From positions 103,210,467 to 103,274,466 of the forward strand of contig CM041084.1 in the NCBI GenBank assembly GCA_023079485.1: a stretch of 64,000 nt of DNA, read 5' to 3'. The stretch comes from Archilochus colubris (Eukaryota; Chordata; Aves; Apodiformes; Trochilidae). Within the stretch, counting starts at the first letter, position 1; each line of letters begins with the position of its first letter. The translations under genes and the position numbers were made by a program. The notes beneath the pieces were generated by a model. It ran no database searches. It saw only the letters and a list, made by a program, of their open reading frames with translations, and had not been told where the DNA came from. Positions 23,369 to 36,920 of the stretch are shown piece after piece.

Positions 23369-26300
23369 ACTTAGAGAGGAAGATGCTCAGTCACAGTTCG
23401 CAAATCCGTTTGACCTATTAAAGACACCTGAAGCCAAAGAAGATATTTTGCTAGCCACTCATCTTTTTATCATATAAAAAAAAAGAAATCTGTCTCCAGA
23501 ATGAATCTTTCAGTTTCTCTTGTCATTGATAAACTCCATATTCATCAGTAAGGTGAGGAGAGATGAAGAGGTTTTACTGAAATATTTTCGTCAGCAACAG
23601 TAGGAATTCACTGGTCATTTCATGGTGATGAGTGATCTTTTCAACAAGGGAAATAAGTGTCATCATCCTTTTGGTACAGGAGGGGACAATGAAGCTGAGG
23701 CAAGGAATTTGCTCACAGTCACAGCAGGTCAGTATCCCTGCTGTGGAACCAGTGGAGCAATTAGAAATTAATTTGAGCTCAGATATGGGTCAGGAAGAGA
23801 GTCAGGACATCCTGATGGTCTTCTAGCCCTCGTGAGAATTCCTGTGTCATGTTGGGAAATTCATTTAATGTCTGCCTTAAAAGGGAAAGAGGCAAAAAGG
23901 CACTTCACAGCATTTGTGTGGTTCTCCACCTCTGAGAACAGCAGACCACAGAGCTCAGAAAAAAACTAGGGAGCTGGAGAAAAAGCAAGGCTGGTGAAGG
24001 GCCATTTGAAATAGGTGATCATATTTTGTTGCATCCAAATAGTTTATTTGTCAATGTGCCAACTTTTTTTTTTAATGACACTGAAGAACAACTACATATT
24101 CTGTACCAACTAAACAAGTCTGTATTGAAATCACCTGATAGGGGTTTGCTGCTGTTTTCAGAAAATCCATAATGCTGTTTTCAGGTAAGAAGTTAGATCA
24201 TAGGAAATAAACTCAACCCCCCCAAGTCCCGTGTTTGAGAAGTATCATCTAGACTGTAGGCCAGTATGTTAAAAGATAATGTGGTCTGCCAGGTAGACTG
24301 TGCTATGTAGGCACACAGGCTTGGTCCTGTACTTGTGTGTTACTTTACTTGTGGCTTGAGAAAACTGATGGTCCATGAACAGCTCTTGCTTTGTTTCCAA
24401 CCACATAGTAGTAGACAAGTGATGTGCAGACCGAGTTAAGAGCAGCTTTCAGCTAATGTTAGTATCTGCTGAGAGGCAGAAAATTGCATTCACAAATGTT
24501 TTATCAACAATATTGTATGCAGAACTTTTTGCAATTATAACAGTAATGTATCTTCTTGTTTACCGAGTTGTTGATACATTGCTTTCTTATCTAACCATTA
24601 CAGGATGTTGGGATTTGGTGAGGTGTTCAGTGAGGTCAGGAAGGTTTTTTTTGAAACATGAACCTCCTATCAGTGAGTCAGAAATAATGTCTGGTAACCC
24701 AGCTCCCAGGTAATAAGTTTGTGCTGTTCCCCCAGCCCCTCTCTGGGATCACTGAAGCTGCCATATCCATATGATGGGAGTCGTCTAATGCATGTCTCCT
24801 GATCATTGAAACTCCATATCAGCCCCCATCCAAGTTTATATGGGACCTAGGATAGAAAAGCAGGCACTTGAGGCAGCAAGGAATGTGCAACTCTTGTGCT
24901 GCTTGTTGCTGAGAGATTAAAGACTAAAATCTGGTTTTAGAGTAGCAAGGATGAGATCCAAGCTCTTTGGTTCCCCTTTGTCAAGGATATTCCCTCTGGT
25001 TGTTAGTGTTCGTGACTCTCCTCAACCTTGGAGAAGCAAAGAGAAAATGTGGAGGAGTGTTTCATCTGGTGAAATGTTTGCTTGCTGAGCTGGCTGAACA
25101 ACATTTCTTGCTTGTTTAGCTCAAACTCTTAGCACTTCACGAGCTGTTGAAAAAAATACCTGACACTCAGCCAAGGTGGCCATGGAAAAGCAGCATGGCT
25201 TGAAGGGCTGTCATAATTCCTGAAATTGTCTTAAACACCCTACGCTACTGTGGGAGAAGTAACTTTTGAAACAATGTGAGTCCTTCATGGTCATGTAACC
25301 TGGGCAGTCAGTGCTCCAAGATGTTTTGCAGGCTGCTGGAAAGAAGGACCCCATGGTCTGCCAAGGCTTGGCAGTGCTGTTAGCTGAAGGGGAATGTCAC
25401 TGCCTGTGGTACCAACAGTGACCCCAAGGGCTCTGTTTCCCTCTTTCAGCCAAGGACCCCAGAGCAGATTTTCTTGGTTACACAATAAAATAATAAGAAT
25501 GCAAGTTTAAATTTTGAATTAGTAAAGGACTATTTTTGGCGTTCTCAGAGACAGCATCTGTAAATAATCAGGCAGAAGCCTTTCCATAAAACAACACAGA
25601 AAAACCTCAAAGAGCATTTAGATTCTGCAACATTTAAACAAGATTTTTAACTCATGGGGAAGCCAAAATCAACACAATGCTTCCTGCACATAAAAGCATG
25701 GAATTTCTTAGCAGTGTGGGGGCAATAAATGACTATCACATTTCCCTCCGTTCTAAAACTAAATATTTTTCAATGGAAATAGTAATATTGATGGAAAAAG
25801 AAAAGAGGGCCTTAAGTTATGTAAGAATTGATTTAAGTTCTGAACCCCCATACGTTGCAAACTGGAGCTTAAGCTGTTCGGTTTTGCTCTCATTGTTCTC
25901 CAGGCTCAAGAGATCAAATACTCTAGCTGAGATCCTTCTTGAAATCATCCACATTCATGACCCAGGTTTCAAGTTCATTCCCGCTGCTCTCAGCCAGGTC
26001 CATCCATAATGCAAATAAAAGAGGTGAATTATATACTCTTAATTATGTCCTCTACAAAGACAGGAGAAGATGATGACTAACAGCTACACATATATATGCT
26101 CCTAGCAACCTATAACCACAGTGTTTGCCCACAGTGTGTGTGAAATCAGAAATCTGTCCATAATGAAGTACATATGGATGGGTTATTTGCTAAGGAAAAA
26201 TGTAAACCTCGTCCAAAGGTTTAAAAAAAATAATACTTAAAAAAATAATTATACTTTATTCAAGATGCTGTTACCTTGGTTTCTTTGCTCTTGCAGAAGG

Positions 26301-27343
26301 AGTGCTGTTGGTTTAAGGGACTGTCAAATCAGTCTGTGCATTTTAGTGGAAAATTGTTTATGAACAGCCAGCTTCGTTTATTATCATTAGGTTGACCTGA
26401 TTGAAACCTATAAAACTCCAAGCTGTGGATGAACCAGTAAATACCAAATTTGAGGGGCTATGACCAGTGCAGGGAAACAGAACTGAAAAATGTTACAATT
26501 TAATATGGCTCTGTGAGCAAGCTGTGTGGTTTCATGATCCACCCCTGGTTTGTGAGCCACTGCTAGAGAAGGGCTGAATTAAGCATTTATTTAATCTGTG
26601 TGAAACTCTGGGTAAAAAACACTCACAGTATTGCAATTCCTGTTTACCAGTCTGGTTCATTTTTAGCATTAGTTCCAAAGTTGTTGTTTAGAGTGACTAA
26701 TTATCCAGCTTCCCGCAAGTGATGAATTTGTGTCTTTTCCCAGATGAGGCATAGTTATTAGAAGTTCTATAGTAAAGGAGTCAAAATCATGGCACGCCAA
26801 ACTGTGCCTGAATTTGTTTTTCTCTGCTCAATTATTTACTCATTTTGATGTTGAGAGATGCCAAAGCAATTTCCCACCCCAAAATAATGTTTGCTTGGTC
26901 AGTAGCTTTCAGAGGAAACAAAATGCTGTGGTTCAGACATAGGAAAAGATTGTCACATATACTGAGCTTACCAAAGTACTTCCAGTATAATTAGCTCCCA
27001 GAACCCTCAGGAACAGATCAGTGAGGGTTGGTGGAACCTGGGAGCCTGGCACAGTTGTAACTCCTGGATGAAGGAGGCCACCTCGTGCTTTCTGGCTCCC
27101 CTGGGCAGGTAGCGCTGGGTGCAGGTGCACAGAGCTCTACCCCTTCCCAGCTCATGTGTGGTCTCTCTGGAGCTCATTGCTGATGTTTCCAAAGGGACAA
27201 AGGACATCCAAGCTGTTTTGTACCTTTGAAAATCCTGCTTGGGTCTACCACCACACAAAAATGCTTTGATGAAAGTAAAACATGAATGAAGAGAAACTCT
27301 GTCTTCTGGAAAATTTTGACTCTGTCCCACAGTAACGATTTCT

Positions 27344-27378
<35 letters not shown>

Positions 27379-28585
27379 TTTGTCAAGTTTGAGAGCACAA
27401 TAAATCAGTACACTTTGATCACAGCACCATGTGGAAACCAAAAGTTTGTGCTGTAATTACCTTGTCAGTATAGCTTTCTTTTCAAACCTGATGCCATCAG
27501 AAGGACAAAAAGCTGGCGTGGAGTGTTTGTTATTAGGAGACTGACAGACCTGCAGTGATGAAAGTGTGTGTCATTTCTCGATGTGTTGTCTGCATATCAT
27601 TTACATGTTAATATTGTGTGGTTTTTAACATTATAGCACTTAAAATTTGAGAAAAATACACTGTCAGGGTGTCTTAAGAAAGAGACCCTTGGGAAATGTT
27701 CCCCTGTAAGCAGCAAGGATGCTGAGCAGGGGAACTCACACAGGAGATAACTGCCTAAGTAGGAAAATCCTGCAATTCCTCAAATTATTAGAGTAAGAAA
27801 GTGTTACTTAACTACAATGCAGTAAATGAAAGGTTTGTTAACTTGCTTAAACTGAAGACACGAAAAGCAATGACATTTCCCTAAGTTATTTGACCACACC
27901 TGGCTGGCACTGCTTCATTTTCCTACAGGTATTCCAACTTTTCACATTAAATGCAGTGCCCATGCAAGTCAACTTCTCATAGTATGTTTCATGAGTACAG
28001 AAAGTTAGAGTAGGGACAGGGTTGATGTAATCTGATAGTTCACATAACAATGAGTGAGATTATTTTGCTCAGGTATTACAAAACATTTTCCATCACCTTA
28101 AATCAATACGTAATGAGGTCAACACAGAAGAAACAGTATACAATATGGTTTTGTATTTTATGTTCATATCTTACCCATTCACACTCTTCATTCCATGTGG
28201 GTAGCAAACAGATGTATTACATTATACTACATTAAGTCCTGTGGAGGCAATAGTCTTAAGTACTGTGTCAAATATTTATAATGTGGAATTATTTTAGGGC
28301 AGGAGCCAAATGCAATATGGCATCTTTCACAGTGTCTCTCTTGTTTTTGTAAGAAGCAGAAGCTCAGCTACCGCCTTACAAATATCCTTCTTCTCTAACT
28401 TTCAGCATCCCTTTTCATTCGTCTCCATCTGAATATGTTTTAATTACTATCATGTATTAGAGTATCTATTGCTTCCTTTATTGGTTCTCTTATTAATTCT
28501 GGGAAGAACCAAGTTTCCAAGAGCCCCTTTCTAGCCCTGCTGCTGCTCACCTGGCTGAGCCAAGACCTCGCTCTCCCGTGCCCAT
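23369..28585. other. Noncoding stretch, no gene recognised
   Basis: No assigned transposon or exon. It contains the poly-T run at 27346-27375. The frame crossing that run on the minus strand (27007-27441) is a poly-Lys artefact. Confidence 0.5.
27346..27375 (+). repeat. Poly-T run, 30 nt (poly-A on minus strand)
   Basis: Thirty T in a row, the longest homopolymer in the window. Read on the minus strand it could be the tail of a retrocopy, but I see no AATAAA just before it on that strand and no recognisable retrocopy body. Confidence 0.92.
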
Positions 28586-28632
28586 GAGGCACAGGATGGG
28601 TGCAGGAAGCGTTTGCACCCACCCTGTGCCTC
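28586..28632 (+). repeat. GC-rich hairpin with 18-bp arms
   Basis: The left arm 28586-28603 (GAGGCACAGGATGGGTGC) and the right arm 28615-28632 (GCACCCACCCTGTGCCTC) are reverse complements except for one mismatch (A28596 opposite C28622). The loop is 11 nt. It is the most GC-rich inverted repeat in an otherwise AT-rich window and would fold stably as RNA or extrude as a small cruciform. Function unknown; the stem is shorter than a usual pre-miRNA. Confidence 0.85.
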
Positions 28633-30031
28633 CCAGCAAGCCCACGCTTATGGACCAGGTGCTCTAAGTCACCAGAGCAGGCTGGGTATGGGGTGGTGCC
28701 ATAGCCCTGGCCACGACAGAGGTTCTGGGACTGAGCTTATTGATGCTCCTGGCCCATGGGTGAGGGAGGGAGGGGGTGGGAGGGTCCAGGGGAGATGGGA
28801 CAAGGCAGCATCCTGCCAGCTGCTGTACACTGTGTGCAGTGCAGGGAGGTTATTCTGCTCAAGACTAGGTTCTCTTTGATGCATAAGACACTAATAATTT
28901 CATTAGCAAGAGGAATTTCCACTTTGAAATCTGCTCTGTCTGCATAATGCTGTGTTTCTAGACAATGTCCTGCTTTTCTTTTATTTTGCAAATATGAAGA
29001 CCCAAGCCATAGCAGCCTGTCCGGGAAACATTCAAAATATCTGCAACTATTTTCTCTTCAGAAAACTGGAATGTTAAAGGAGTTTCTTGTTCAGACACGT
29101 GTCTTCTATTTATGAGTCTGTTTAAATGCCAAACTTTTGCATGCTTCTTGTTCTTCTTTTGACTTCTAAGTTTATCCAAATCACTTTTTTTATGGAATTA
29201 ATTCACAGGTCAAGTTATTCAATAGAAATTCTTTCCTCAGAAATATTGGTAATGTTTTTTACTCTTTATTCAGAAATACTTCTGTCTTAACACATTTCTT
29301 ACTCAACCAGCTGTATGATTAACTTCATAATTGAATTTTTCATTTCTTTTGATTGTTGTAATAATTCACCCACACATGTAGGGTCCCAGTTTCACAGTTA
29401 GACATTCAACAGAAGAACATCCTTTTGTTTGTAGATGGTTTTCTGAAGACAGACATAAAATATTGTTTTTTTCATGTAGATGAAAGTTTTGAAGCATCAT
29501 CCTTTGCCTACAGTAATTCACAGTGTTTCAGTCTGGTCGAGGATGGAGTCTGTTGCAGTGTCTCAGTCTGTGGAACCAGCAATATGCTGACCAACACGCT
29601 CCAACATACAAGCAACCCACAGACTGCCCATGTGGCATCCAGTGCAGCCTGCCCTGTTCATTCCCATTTGTATTTGCTGTAAAGATGTGGCCTTGTGTAA
29701 CTTAGGTGTTGTTTTTCTTCCTCCTGCCTCCTCTTTGTGGTTATGTGTTTGAACATCTAATGTGGTGGCAGATGCATGAAAGTTCACGAGTCAGAGCTTC
29801 CAGAACAGGAACATTTCTGTTCGTAGTGTGCTTCCCTGAGCCTGATGAAGAGGCTGATCTTTGCCTGTGTGTGTGGCTGGCGAAGCACAGAGGATGCCCA
29901 GGCTTTTACACGGGGTTGTAGTGGACCAGCTTAGTCTCATGTAGCAACATATAAACAGGGATGTTGGCTATCACTTGAATTAAGACTTTTCACTGATCAG
30001 CACTGGCACAGCTGCAGCTGAAATACAAGGT

Positions 30032-30070
30032 GAGATAGATCAGATGAGATGAGATGAGATCATGAGATGA
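30032..30070 (+). repeat. (GAGAT)n microsatellite
   Basis: Imperfect pentamer repeat GAGAT/GATGA, about seven units, interrupted by TCA and CAT variants. Confidence 0.85.
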
Positions 30071-31268
30071 AGAGAGCACAGAGCTGAGTAATGAAATATG
30101 GCTTTGTTCTGTACAACAAATGTGTCCTCTGCCAGATATTTTCTGAGCAGTGGCCATTCTTACCTCTGCAGAAGAGGGCATACGTTCACTTCAGTGAAAT
30201 CAGTGTCTTGGAAATTTTTTTCCACAATTTGGAGAAGGTGTTCATGCACATCTTGGTATTTTATCAATATTTGCTTGCCTTAGAGCTGATTTCCAATCTA
30301 GAATCAAGGACTTTTTTGGTCTAGTTATTACTGTAGTATGAAAGGGGATGGAACTAGGAGCAGAGTATAGCAGGTAAAACGAGGACAGCCTCCAAGCTTC
30401 TCTATAAAGAAGAGAAACATTCAATCCCAAATCCTAAAGTGAAAGTACGATAACTTTTATCACAGTATTTTGACAATATTAATCCTTTCTGCTGGCATAG
30501 GTACTCTTCAGACCCTTTCTCCTGTTTGAAAGAGGCTTCAGGGAACATGGAGACTCCTATCCGCTGTTACTTTAAAAAGGCAACTGAAGCCTAAATATCT
30601 TGGAATAAATAGTAGTCCAAGTCAAGCTAATTTTTGGTTTCTCAAATTCAGTGCAGCATTTTCTCATTCCGTAAGAAAGGAACACTGTCTGAGGTTTCCA
30701 ACTCCTCTGGGTGGGCTCATGAGCCAGTAAACCAGAGGGGTGGTTTCTACCAAACTTGGCTTGGGTCTTGTGTAGCAGCTCATAAACACTGAGATTTGCA
30801 TAAACTCTCCAGCATCTGGGGAAAAGAGACTGTCATTCAACAGTTCTGGCATGTCAGGGTCATTCTTAACACATTTGATCTGGAAGGGCACCAATAGGGT
30901 GAACTTCATCTCCTTCCACTGATATGACCCACATACCATCTGAGAGAGGGAATGATGTTTTCAATCAAGTCAAAATGAAGCTGACTACAAGTTGAAACTA
31001 TTCAGTCTCTGAGCCTTTTATCGCTCAGACTTCATATGTGATATTCTTGAAGCTATCTAAATTTGCAGGTCTCATTGAGACATAAAATACCCAGACTGTC
31101 AGTCTGGTTCTCATTTACACTTCTTCCAGCTCTGCTGTAATTGAGAGCAGGCCTCATACAGCCGATCTGTAGCTTCCATACACAGCTCTTAGACCTCTTT
31201 GCTTCCTGGTTTCACACAGGGTCCATTAGAACAGCAATGAGAAACAATTTCAGGGAAAAACAAAATTT

Positions 31269-31300
31269 AAAAAACCACAAAACAAACAAACAAACAAAAC
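31269..31300 (+). repeat. A/C-only tract with (AAAC)n core
   Basis: Thirty-two bases of only A and C, with a central (CAAA)n run. It belongs to the same low-complexity class as 10466 and 35560. Confidence 0.9.
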
Positions 31301-33452
31301 AGAAGCTGTGCAGAATATATTTTGCATTCACAGTCTATTTGACTAGGTGATCCTGAATAAATTTTGCATTTTTAATTCATGCCTGCTTTCAATCTCACAA
31401 GATGACGTTTTTCACTTGTGTTTTAATGCTTCTTTGATTTCAGCAGGATTTAGTTGTTAAGACACTTTTTAAAGTCACAGAAGGTTTGTGTCAGTATTTT
31501 TAGATGATAGAAAACTTTGAAGAAGCTGTGCCTGCATGGCTTGCTCTGAGCCCCAGTAGAAACCTGTGGAAGGATGTTGTCCATACCAAGCCAACATCCT
31601 GGGTTCTTGGCTGGTTTTCATTGGCTGTACCAAGCAAATAGGTACAAGAGAGCAATGGGTATAATTCAAATTAAACTATTTACCAAAAGAATTAGCAAGG
31701 CAAATTGCTTTGGCATATTTGTCACATTAGGGTCTCAATCTTTCCTTAATCTGGTTGTCACTTCATAGGGCACTTAAGAGGCATTGCAGTCCCTGACTAA
31801 CTGGAACTCCTGCTTTCATGCTGAACTTGTTGTTAAGTGCTATCCCTCTACTCTTCCCAGCAGACTCTTCCCAGAAGAGGGAATTCTTTTAGTCAATCCT
31901 TTTGAGGGTTTATCCACTGCCCTATTCAATGCCTGTTATGGCAAACAGATCAGCTTCATTCCTGACAATATTTCCATTTGCCTGTTGTTGTTCTTTAGGG
32001 TTTTCTTTCTGGTTCACTTTAGGCATAAAGAGCTGTTGGATGCTCTGGTATTTTATATGATATGGTATATGATATCCCTGAAGTCCATTTTGTGCCTAAT
32101 ATTACTATAAAGTGTTTATTTTCAAAAGCACTCCCTATGTATGTCTTTGATAGATTTCCATCCTTCCCATCCACAACTGAAATAAAAATATCTGTGTTGG
32201 AGGTTTGTGCTTTGGTCTTTCAGCAATAATTACTTGCTGAACCATATACTGTTTAAAGTGGCAAATTCAGCTGTTGGTGTGCCAGTTTGTGGCCTCATCT
32301 CCTTTTCTCCTTCCCCAGGAGGACAACATGTTGTTCCCAAAGTATGAAAAATATTTAACTTCTATTATTAATTCCTATTTCCAAGTTATATTTCTACTAA
32401 GATATCACCTAGGTTCTCATTAGATTATTTTGTAAATATAAAACTATAAATACTTTAGTTTTGTGATGCTGCACACTACTTAGATATTTCCATGTTGGCT
32501 GGGCTGTTACTTAGAGGAGCAGGACTATCAGCAAAACCAATGCTATTGTTGATAAACGTTCTGAGAACTGTGTTATAGACCCACACATTTATTTTTCCTG
32601 AAGAGCAAAGTTCAAGCCAACTACCAAAGGTGCATACAGGGATACTGCTCAGGATAGTCCCATCGTGCTGGGCTTGGGAAGGCTGAGGAGGATGTGCACA
32701 CCCAGGGATGTGACCTGCACAAGTTTCTCGTGGCTTTTTTGTGAAAACAGTGTTACCCCAAAACATTTAGTACAATTAATAAGCAAGTTTGAATTGGATG
32801 TACAGAGAAGAATCTGCTTGTAAAATTAAAGCCAGATCCAACTTTAGATCAGTGTATGACAATGCTGTTTGAAGATCTGATTGAATTAATCAGTTTAAAA
32901 AGAGACTGAAATGCCAATATGATGAACATCATTTGTAAAGAAAAAGTTAAAGCAGAAAGGAGTTCAAATGCACATCCTTCTTCTTCATTTTGAAGAACTT
33001 ATTTTGAATGAGGTCCAAATGACAAAATCAGATTAGTTTTCTGGTGCTTTTTGTCAATTGATTTTTAGCTCCTTTTGACAGCTGCATCCCTGTGCAAATG
33101 TAAAATCTGAGCTCCTCACTGAGCCCTGAGTTTGGAATAATTCAAACCTCATCTGAAACTTCTTTTCTAAGCTTCAGTACTGCCATTCTTTGTATATATA
33201 TGAAGTGCAAGCCTTTTTGTTACATGAAAATGACTGAAAGAAAATTTTCTTAACTGAAGACTGGTTGAGTCATGTTTAGTGTATTTCATTCCAAACAATC
33301 AGTTCCATGTGAGATTATAAAACGCTTTGCTTTGCAAAAAAGTGGGCATCTCTTTATTACAACTTTATAATGCCAACACATCTTTCTCTCCCCCAAGTCT
33401 TGAAGACTAAATGCAGCTAGAAAGAGTACTAAAAAAGATCCATGTATATATG

Positions 33453-33466
33453 TGTGTATATACACA
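33453..33466 (+). repeat. TA/TG palindrome
   Basis: TGTGTATATACACA is a perfect palindrome within a longer alternating purine-pyrimidine stretch (about 33441-33466). Such DNA can adopt cruciform or Z-form structure. A similar palindrome lies at 61632-61649. Confidence 0.85.
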
Positions 33467-34699
33467 TAAAACATACATGAGTGTTACACTTATCTATGTT
33501 AAGCAGTATCCTGTAGAGTTCTAGGTGTATCATTTGCCACAGCTATGTTGCTTAAGGTGATGGTGGGTTTCCAGTCTTTCTGAGTGTGTCACACTGAGCA
33601 ACAATGAGAGCTTTCCAAAACAGTTTAGATGCTATATAATTATTTTAGCAGCTGTGGTTTCAGTTACCTTTAATCAGTTTCCCCTGCGGCTCTAAATAAA
33701 GAACATCTTCTGTTAGATGCAGTTATTTTCTTCTGCAGATGGCAGGATAAAGCGTGGCTACTCAGAAAAAGAAAGCGAGGCTACTATGCAATGCACAGCA
33801 AATTTAGGGCTCTAAAGAAACATGACTGTGGATTAAGGACAGTTTCTACATGGATTATTCATGATTTCCAGTCATCATGGTTTTAGGTCAGAATGGTCAG
33901 CCCTAGATTTTGTGCCATCTGGCATTTCTAAAACAGCTTAGATGCTTATGAGCTGGTGAAATAACCCTCCACCATGAAAGCAAATGGTGTTTTGCCATTG
34001 CCCTGACATTTTCCTAAATAATTTACTTGGTTGAGTAACCCTGGCACTTCTAGAGAGCGTGGCTTTAAGTTCTCTGAACATGTGTTAAGCAGACAAAAAA
34101 GTCTCCTACAGAGTATTTCTTTTCTCTTACTTATAGGACAAATTCTCAGACCCCATTCAGGCCAATATGGTTTTAAAACATTTTGGATGGAAAATATAGG
34201 ACTACATTCTGCCTCCATGGGACTCAGTGTGTGCCTGCCTGCATCCATAGAACCAAACATAGGCACAACTTCTTTCTAGTGAAGATTTCATATCATCATT
34301 TCTTACAGAATCCTTCACGTATTTCAAGTCTATCAACTTGGTGATTTTTCAGTCTTTAAGGCCACGGAAGGCAAAACAAGGGGTCACAGCAACACAACTT
34401 GAATTTTAAGGGCTAATTTTTTTTTTTAATTTTTGAAGGTAAAATTACTGCTACTGATGGACAAGGAAGGATGGTAACAGAGTCGTGCCTTTATTCCCTG
34501 AGAGTAAGTTTCAGCCTGGAAGGCACTTTAAGATGGAGTGGATTTAGTGCAGTAGGTCTCAGTGGGCAGGAAAGCTCTGCTGGCTAGGTTCTGCAATTTC
34601 TGGATTGCTTAATTAATTAAAGAATTGTTTCTGTTGCAACCACAAATGTTCCAGTTTGCACTGTTACCCAAGGTCAGAGCTCGCCTGACCTCCCTGGCA

Positions 34700-35559
34700 G
34701 AGGAAGAGTAAGGAAATAGGGGAAAAAAAACAGAGAGTAAGCAAATCACTTCAAGGAAGCCTTGTTTCCTTTACCCCCAAACCAAGCAGAGAAGAAAAAG
34801 CTGAATTGAAAGAGAAAAGAGCTAAGACTGAGATTGATTAAGAGAGGTCCAGGCTGAAGAAAAGAGGAAGAATGAAACAAGTAAGACAGAGAAAAATAAA
34901 CTACATTAAGAGTGAGCTCAGATGAGAGAGTCGGCTGCTGGCCAGGAGAGAGCAGCTGCAGCAGGAAGGTCCGGATCCCATTGAAACAGAAAAGGGGCCA
35001 TCTATCTGTTGGAATGAAAGGGAAACAAAAAAATAATTCACCTTTAAAGGCATAGAAATGGGATTCAAGGCTAGGGGAAGGGCAGAGCGGAATGGGAATT
35101 TGTGAATGAGATGAGTTATTTTTTTCTGAGAGCAATGCAATGGTTGTTAAATCCTCCCAGAGAGTTGCGTGATGGATCAGATAAATCAGACTGGCCAGAG
35201 AGGGTAAGCTCAAAGCAGCTTCATGTTGTGTTAGGATTCTTGAATGAATGCTGAGCATCAAGCAAATTTCCTCATTTTTACCAGGGGAGATGAGGCAGAT
35301 GACATACCATACTGATGACATCATGCCTAGGTCCAGATGTGAACAAAAGGGAAGAAAGTGTAAGATGAATATTTCACCACAAAGCAGAGCAGTCCTCAAT
35401 ACTGAGGGGGAACATGAGCTTGCAAATCTCAGCACACTAAGGATCAACAAAAAGAAGGACAAGAGAAAGCAGAGCAAAACCTTGGGTGGTTCTGAGCAGA
35501 AATCTCAGGTTCAGGCAACAGAGAATGGACCTCTTGAATTGAATACTTGTGCCTTCTGG
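34700..35559. other. Purine-rich block with a 243-codon minus-strand frame
   Basis: The + strand is enriched in A and G through this block, so the minus strand is pyrimidine-rich and rarely contains stop codons. That explains the longest non-simple open frame in the window, 34746-35477 on the minus strand (243 codons). Its product would be very rich in Leu, Ser, Phe and Pro and start with a hydrophobic stretch, MLCFLLSFFLLILSVL. I see no domain, no ortholog that I recognise, no splice context and no promoter. The more likely reading is a composition artefact, not a gene. Confidence 0.6.
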
Positions 35560-35606
35560 AAAAAAACCCAACCCAAACCAAACCAACAACAAAAAAAACC
35601 CCAACA
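35560..35606 (+). repeat. 47-nt A/C-only tract
   Basis: A run of A and C only (AAACCC, AACCC, AAACC and CAACAA motifs). It is the longest A/C-only tract on the + strand and is compositionally the complement of the G/T tract at 9634-10173. Confidence 0.92.
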
Positions 35607-36920
35607 TGCACAATAAGTGAAGGTCATAACAAAAAGTTATAGTGCACTGTGTAGATTTGGCTATTTAGGCCTAGGCTGGAGGAGAAGCAAAGTGCGTGGA
35701 GACATCATTTCCCCTGAAAGTGTCCACAAGGAGCTTAGTTAGAAAGCTACAGTGGTTTTGGATATGTCAGAGCACTTAACTGGTGTTAAGAGAAAGAAGA
35801 CTGTTGATGTCCCACAAAAAGGACTGTTTCAGCCTTGTGGTACCAGAACTGTATGTTTTAGCTCCCTGTATTGGAAGGCAAGGAAAACTTTGAAGTCTAT
35901 GTATCCAGTGAATGTAGAAGCAAAATATGTTCTTTAAAAGTCTGCTGGGTTGCAGCTCCTATCTCAGAGCTCTTCAAATCCCTCCTTCCTAAATTGTTCC
36001 ATTGATTCCTGCTAAATAAGATACTGGACCTTTGCTTCTTCAGGTGAACTGTGCTATCTCTAACTAGACTATGATAAGGTTGAGACTCTTTAGCTTGATA
36101 TATCAGAAAGATGAACAAATCCTGGGAAAAGGGTCAATTTTTGAACATATATACTGAAGTATGGGAAATGTATCACATAAACTTGGCTCAGGACATCTTC
36201 AGAAAGGCCATTTGACTCTAGGAGAAAAGGAAATCAGTAACACTGCTGTAAATCCTGCAGTAATGCAAATTCTGTGTGGAGGTGTTAGCTGTAGGGTACC
36301 ACCACCTTTTCTTTTTCTTGATTTCAAAGCTTCTTATACTCTTTTTTCCCACAATGGTAGAAACTAATTAACAGCTACCTTGTTTGAATCTCTTGGTAGT
36401 GTTTCTATAATCTTTTAATATCCTGTGTGCCCTAATACTGCAAGAGCTCACAATTGGATCAGAAATAGTTGTTTCTCAGTGCTGCATAAATTGTCCTCAG
36501 ATTTATGCTGACAATCTACACGAAGGCATTCTGGAGTTTTGCAGTATTGTAATGAATGTTAAAGCCCTCCTATAAACTATTAAACCTTAGGTAAAGAATG
36601 GCCACCATTTTTGCAGTTTGCATCTTTTGCAACATTTTCCCAAAATCCCAAGTACTGTTGTAAACAAACAAACAAAGCCACAGGAATGACTACAATTAGG
36701 CAGTATAAACAGGCTGCCTCCAGATCAAAACAAGGGCTAGCTAAATTCAAACATTTATGGTTGCATACTTATGCAAAAGAGGTTGGTTGCAGTATGAAGG
36801 ATCCTATCATTGCTAAATTATGCCAGGCTGTTTACTTCTAGAAGCTGTAGTTGGGTGAACTAGAGGTTAGAGTACAGCCCTGAGAGCTTGTGCCTCAGCT
36901 TTGGCTCTCTGATATCTGGC
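35607..36920. other. Noncoding stretch, no gene recognised
   Basis: Ordinary AT-rich sequence with no repeat that I can assign. The longest frames are under 80 codons. Confidence 0.5.

Larger units (their letters stand above)
28633..34699. other. Noncoding stretch, no gene recognised
   Basis: Only simple repeats were identified (30032-30070, 31269-31300 and a TA/TG palindrome at 33453-33466). No CR1 piece was seen. A short exon-like segment at 34439-34503 is discussed in findings. Confidence 0.5.

Noticed and set aside
27346..27375. Poly-A tail of a processed pseudogene on the minus strand
   Set aside because: No AATAAA directly before the run on that strand, no recognisable gene body and no flanking duplication seen.
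27007..27441. Minus-strand 144-codon frame with a poly-Lys run
   Set aside because: The Lys run is the poly-T tract at 27346-27375 read backwards. There is no domain on either side.
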